Assembly: GCA_017620205.1 (NCBI GenBank)
Contig: JAFZQX010000004.1
Coordinates: 61,622 to 125,621 of the forward strand
Source: Clostridia bacterium
Lineage (GTDB): Bacteria > Bacillota > Clostridia > UMGS1883 > UMGS1540
DNA: 64,000 bases
Reading direction: 5' to 3'
The position numbers and the translations under genes are program-made. The notes under the pieces are model-generated. The model worked only from the letters and a program-made list of their open reading frames with translations. It was not told the origin of the DNA and ran no database searches. Of the stretch, positions 61,328-64,000 are shown in pieces; position 1 is the stretch's first letter; each line of letters opens with the position of its first letter.

Positions 61328-61787
61328 CTATAATTGTTTCAACCTCGCTCTGCTTAGCGTTTTTAGCCAGAACAAGCTCGCTTATAAGGATTTGTTTGGC
61401 GTTTGAAAGCATTTTTCTTTCGCCCGTTGAAAGACCTTTAGCACGGTCGCGCGATATAAGCATTTTAACAACATGCGCAACCTCGTAAACATCTCCGCTT
61501 TTGATCCTCATCATATTTTCTCTGTATCTTTTGTTCCAGCTCTGCGCTTCTTCTATTTCATAGCCGGAGAAATCTTTCAATACTTTTTCGGCTTCTTTCC
61601 CGTCAATAACGCTTCTGATGCCGATCTCATCGCAAGTTTCCATAGGAATCATAACCTTCATGTCACCAACAGGCATTTTCATAACATAGTATTTTTGAAT
61701 ACTTCCGAGTATTTCTTTTTCTTCTATAGCCTCAATTACTCCGGCGCCGTGCATAGGATATACAACTCTGTCGCCTATCTTGTACAT
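61314..61787 (-). CDS. carD: CarD-family transcription regulator
   Basis: 157 residues from ATG 61785-61787, 7 nt after GGAGGAG; the longer frame to 61841 is without SD. The N-terminal RNA-polymerase-interacting domain (YKIGDRVVYPMHGAGVIEAIEEKEI, YYVMKMPVGDMKVMIP) is followed by the helical DNA-binding region (SWNKRYRENMMRIKSGDVYEVAHVVKML). CarD proteins bind the polymerase beta subunit and stabilise open promoter complexes. The order carD-ispD-ispF is common in Firmicutes. Confidence 0.94.
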   Translation of the reverse strand: MYKIGDRVVYPMHGAGVIEAIEEKEILGSIQKYYVMKMPVGDMKVMIPMETCDEIGIRSVIDGKEAEKVLKDFSGYEIEEAQSWNKRYRENMMRIKSGDVYEVAHVVKMLISRDRAKGLSTGERKMLSNAKQILISELVLAKNAKQSEVETIIEELV

Positions 61788-61921
61788 AAAGACTCCTCCA
61801 TGATCATACTTCACATCAAAAACAAAACATATTTGTGCCAAAATATCATTATGTGTTTATATTATAACACAAAAAAATATATTTGTCAAAAAAATTTAAC
61901 AAAAAAGAAATATTGAAATGC

Positions 61922-61965
61922 AAAAAAACAGGCTGCAGCAAAACAATTACGTTTTCTACAGCCTA
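61922..61965 (-). terminator. Terminator of the LRR/Big_2 surface-protein gene
   Basis: On the minus strand AGGCTGTAG and CTGCAGCCT pair with further AAAC/GTTT pairing, then GTTTTTTT. It lies about 30 bp after the stop. Confidence 0.85.
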
Positions 61966-61993
61966 TTGGGGGCGAAAAGTTAGTTTCTATTTG

Positions 61994-64000
61994 TTATTTT
62001 TCCCATACGCCGCACGTGCAAAGCGGTTCGGGAGAGTCTTTTTTCATAATAATTACTTTCATCTTTGAAACGTCTGAAATGGGCAGTATCGTCTGTGCGC
62101 TGCCGCCTTCAAGCTTTATGCTTTGAATATCCTGCAGCTTGTTTGAGCCGTATGAAGCAAGGAAAACGGATGCGTCCGCGGGCACATTTAATGCCGTAAG
62201 AGTAACAAGCGCGTAAGCTCCCATGGCGTTTACTTCAAACTTGGTTATTTCCACCTTCGGCACAACCGTAATTTTGCACGTTGCCGTTTTTCCTCCGTTT
62301 ACGGTTGTTGCCGTAATTGTAGCTTCTCCCAGGGATTTCGCTGTTACAACGCCGTCTGCAACTGCTGCAACGGAATTGTTTGAAGATTCCCATAAAACTG
62401 CTTTATTTGTGGCGTTTTTGGGAAGGACAGAAGCCGTAAGCGTATACTGCTTCCCTATCATAATTTCCTTCTCCGTTTTATCAAGCGTTATGCCGGTTAC
62501 ATTTACTATCTGCTCGGATGTGCCTACAACTATAACGGAGCACTCCGCCTGCTTGCTGCCAAACTGTGCTTTGGCCGTAACAGTTGCCGTGCCCTTTGAA
62601 ACGCCCGTAACCTTTCCGTTTTTGTCAACAACCGCAACAGACTTGTCACTGCTTGACCATATTACGGTATCGGTTGAATCATCGGGCGTTACAGTTGCCG
62701 TGAGTGTTTCGTTCTTTCCGGCCTTTATTTCAATATTACTCTTGTTTAAGGATATGCCGGAGGCAGGCTTTACAACAGTTACGGCAATTGTTGACGATAT
62801 TCCCGAATCCGTTGCGGCGGTTATATTTGCCGTGCCGTAATTTTTTCCGTAAACCGCGCCGGTGTTTGAAACGGTTGCTATATTTTCATTGTCCGATGTA
62901 AAAGTTATTGTATCGGTATCAAAATCGGGCATTATCTGCAGTTCGGGAGTAACAGTTGATGAACGCGCAATTTTTATGCTGTTATCCGTGTATGCAATAG
63001 TGCTTATATGATTAGTTACCGCGTTAAACGCCATGTTTCTCGAATTTGCATATTCTTCCGCATACGAGCCCGCCTTGCCGTACATTGTCATTTTAGCGGG
63101 ATATGAGAAGGAATTTGTCTGAATGTTTGTTACCGAAACAGGCACATACGCCGCCGTCAGCTTTGTATCCTCCGCAAAAGCGTTTGATTCAATTTTCGTA
63201 CAGAAATGCGGTATGCTTATGCTTTCAAGCGAAGCGCAAAGACGGAAAGCGGAATCCGGAATTGTGTTTAACCACTTACTGAGTTTAACATTTTTAAGGT
63301 TGTCACAGCCGTAGCACATATTGGAGCCTATTGATGTAACTCTGTCCGATATGGTCAAATCCGTCAAAGCGTCGCAATCATAAAACGCACGGCTGCCTAT
63401 ACTGCCGGAGCCGTTTAAGGTTGCAGTTTCAAGCGCATCACAGTTTTCAAAAGCACTGCTGCCTATTGATGTAACGGCTTTCGGTATGGTTATTTCGGTT
63501 AAGGCTTTACAATTATAAAAAGCAGAACCTTCAATCGTAGTTAAGTTTTCAGGAAGCGGAGCAGACTGCAATTTTTCACAGCCGTAAAAAGCATTGCTTC
63601 TGATTGTCTCTAAGGTGTCAGGGAAATTAACTTCAACAAGGTTTTTGCAGTTATAAAATGTGCTCCCCATTATATTTACTCTTGTATTTGGCAGATGTGC
63701 TCTTTCAAGAGAAGTGCAACCGCTAAATACAGAGTTGCCCATTGATGTTACGCTGTCCGGTATCTCGATATTACTCAAAGAAGTGCAACCAATAAATGCT
63801 TCGCTTTGTAATTCTGTGACACTATTTGGAATGTTGACATTTTTTAAACCCTCGCAATATCTAAATGCATCGTATCTTACAATAGTTACTGTGTTTGGTA
63901 TTTCTATTTCTTCAAGCGTATAGCAATACGCAAACAAATGTGCGGGTATATATGTTATTCCTTCTTCAAATGTTACGTTTTTCAAACCAGAATTATAAAA
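61994..64000 (-). CDS. BspA-like leucine-rich-repeat surface protein with Big_2 domains (5' end outside window)
   Basis: At least 668 residues; the frame is open to the right edge (FYNSG precedes the first ATG at 63985), so the gene begins outside. Residues from the edge to about 325 are LRR_5 repeats of about 23 residues (pattern AFYNCKALTEITIPKAVTSIGS), about a dozen units. Three Big_2-like Ig domains follow (ending GTANITAATDSGI, GTATVTAKAQFG, GEATITATTVNGG), then a short C-terminal beta domain ending CGVWEK. There is no LPxTG or SLH anchor at this end. BspA-type proteins mediate adhesion to host or other bacteria. Confidence 0.9.
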   Translation of the reverse strand, partial: FYNSGLKNVTFEEGITYIPAHLFAYCYTLEEIEIPNTVTIVRYDAFRYCEGLKNVNIPNSVTELQSEAFIGCTSLSNIEIPDSVTSMGNSVFSGCTSLERAHLPNTRVNIMGSTFYNCKNLVEVNFPDTLETIRSNAFYGCEKLQSAPLPENLTTIEGSAFYNCKALTEITIPKAVTSIGSSAFENCDALETATLNGSGSIGSRAFYDCDALTDLTISDRVTSIGSNMCYGCDNLKNVKLSKWLNTIPDSAFRLCASLESISIPHFCTKIESNAFAEDTKLTAAYVPVSVTNIQTNSFSYPAKMTMYGKAGSYAEEYANSRNMAFNAVTNHISTIAYTDNSIKIARSSTVTPELQIMPDFDTDTITFTSDNENIATVSNTGAVYGKNYGTANITAATDSGISSTIAVTVVKPASGISLNKSNIEIKAGKNETLTATVTPDDSTDTVIWSSSDKSVAVVDKNGKVTGVSKGTATVTAKAQFGSKQAECSVIVVGTSEQIVNVTGITLDKTEKEIMIGKQYTLTASVLPKNATNKAVLWESSNNSVAAVADGVVTAKSLGEATITATTVNGGKTATCKITVVPKVEITKFEVNAMGAYALVTLTALNVPADASVFLASYGSNKLQDIQSIKLEGGSAQTILPISDVSKMKVIIMKKDSPEPLCTCGVWEK

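Noticed and set aside
1..64000. CRISPR arrays, rRNA genes, prophage or conjugation modules
   Set aside because: No regularly spaced repeats with unique spacers, no rRNA sequence and no phage structural, integrase or relaxase genes were seen on either strand.

Overview
The window reads as a chromosomal segment of a low-to-moderate-GC, anaerobic, endospore-forming Firmicute of the class Clostridia (Oscillospiraceae-like gut or rumen lineages fit best). Supporting signs are a ctsR-mcsA-mcsB-clpC heat-shock operon, spoVAC-spoVAD, CtsR and sigma-A type promoters, an oxygen-sensitive class III ribonucleotide reductase, meso-diaminopimelate dehydrogenase, alpha2-type glycyl-tRNA synthetase, frequent TTG/GTG starts with strong Shine-Dalgarno (SD) sites, and BspA-like surface proteins. 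No prophage, conjugative element, CRISPR array or rRNA operon is visible. Most of the window is housekeeping sequence, with accessory material at about 16.4-18 kb, 26.9-27.9 kb, 40.9-46.8 kb and 62-64 kb.

Layout. 0-7.5 kb: the tail of prmC, a LysM-CAP secreted protein, an HtrA protease next to an OmpR-type two-component system, and a three-gene sugar-phosphate cluster (archaeal-type triosephosphate isomerase, SIS isomerase, FGGY kinase). 7.5-10.2 kb: nrdD with a C-terminal glutaredoxin-like domain, preceded by two NrdR boxes, a consensus promoter and a hairpin/pseudoknot leader. 10.2-16.3 kb (minus strand): uppP, ftsK, a YgiQ-type radical SAM gene and folD; the YgiQ gene runs 134 bp into folD in another frame, and uppP has a leader with the same topology as that of nrdD. 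16.4-18 kb: a one-domain HIRAN protein tail-to-tail with a stand-alone CARF-nuclease (DUF1887/Card1-like) gene that seems to start at ATT. 18-24.9 kb: the CtsR regulon, ung, and an orphan BY-kinase/Wzz pair. 25-34 kb: an ABC exporter, then a long minus-strand run rpsO-pnp-M16 protease-glyS-coaX-Y-family polymerase homologue; the last protein has lost catalytic Asp residues.

34-42 kb (plus strand): two membrane proteins, metK, a small membrane protein, recD2-comFC, a CBS protein and tRNA-Trp(CCA). Behind the tRNA lies about 1.1 kb of non-coding repeats built from copies of the tRNA 3' end, its terminator and palindromic units. One copy carries a 272-bp MITE flanked by TA, and the neighbouring copy shows the empty site. 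42-46.8 kb: two large secreted proteins of unknown role. 46.8-51.5 kb: an EamA transporter, a lipoprotein, and a plus-strand run of UPF0340, an ACT-domain protein, a PFL-family protein and an acyl-ACP thioesterase. 51.6-61.8 kb: mtaB, spoVAC-spoVAD, ddh, a phosphoesterase, a DUF1540 protein, thrC, a small P-loop protein, pgi, ispF, ispD and carD. The last 2 kb encode the C-terminal part of a leucine-rich-repeat/Big_2 surface protein whose 5' end is outside the window.

The points most worth a second look are the two matching hairpin-plus-pseudoknot leaders (nrdD and uppP), the tRNA-Trp-derived repeat array with its MITE, the catalytically altered Y-family polymerase with a YolD-like tail, and the orphan CARF nuclease. 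All functions are inferred from sequence patterns recognised by eye; no database search was run.
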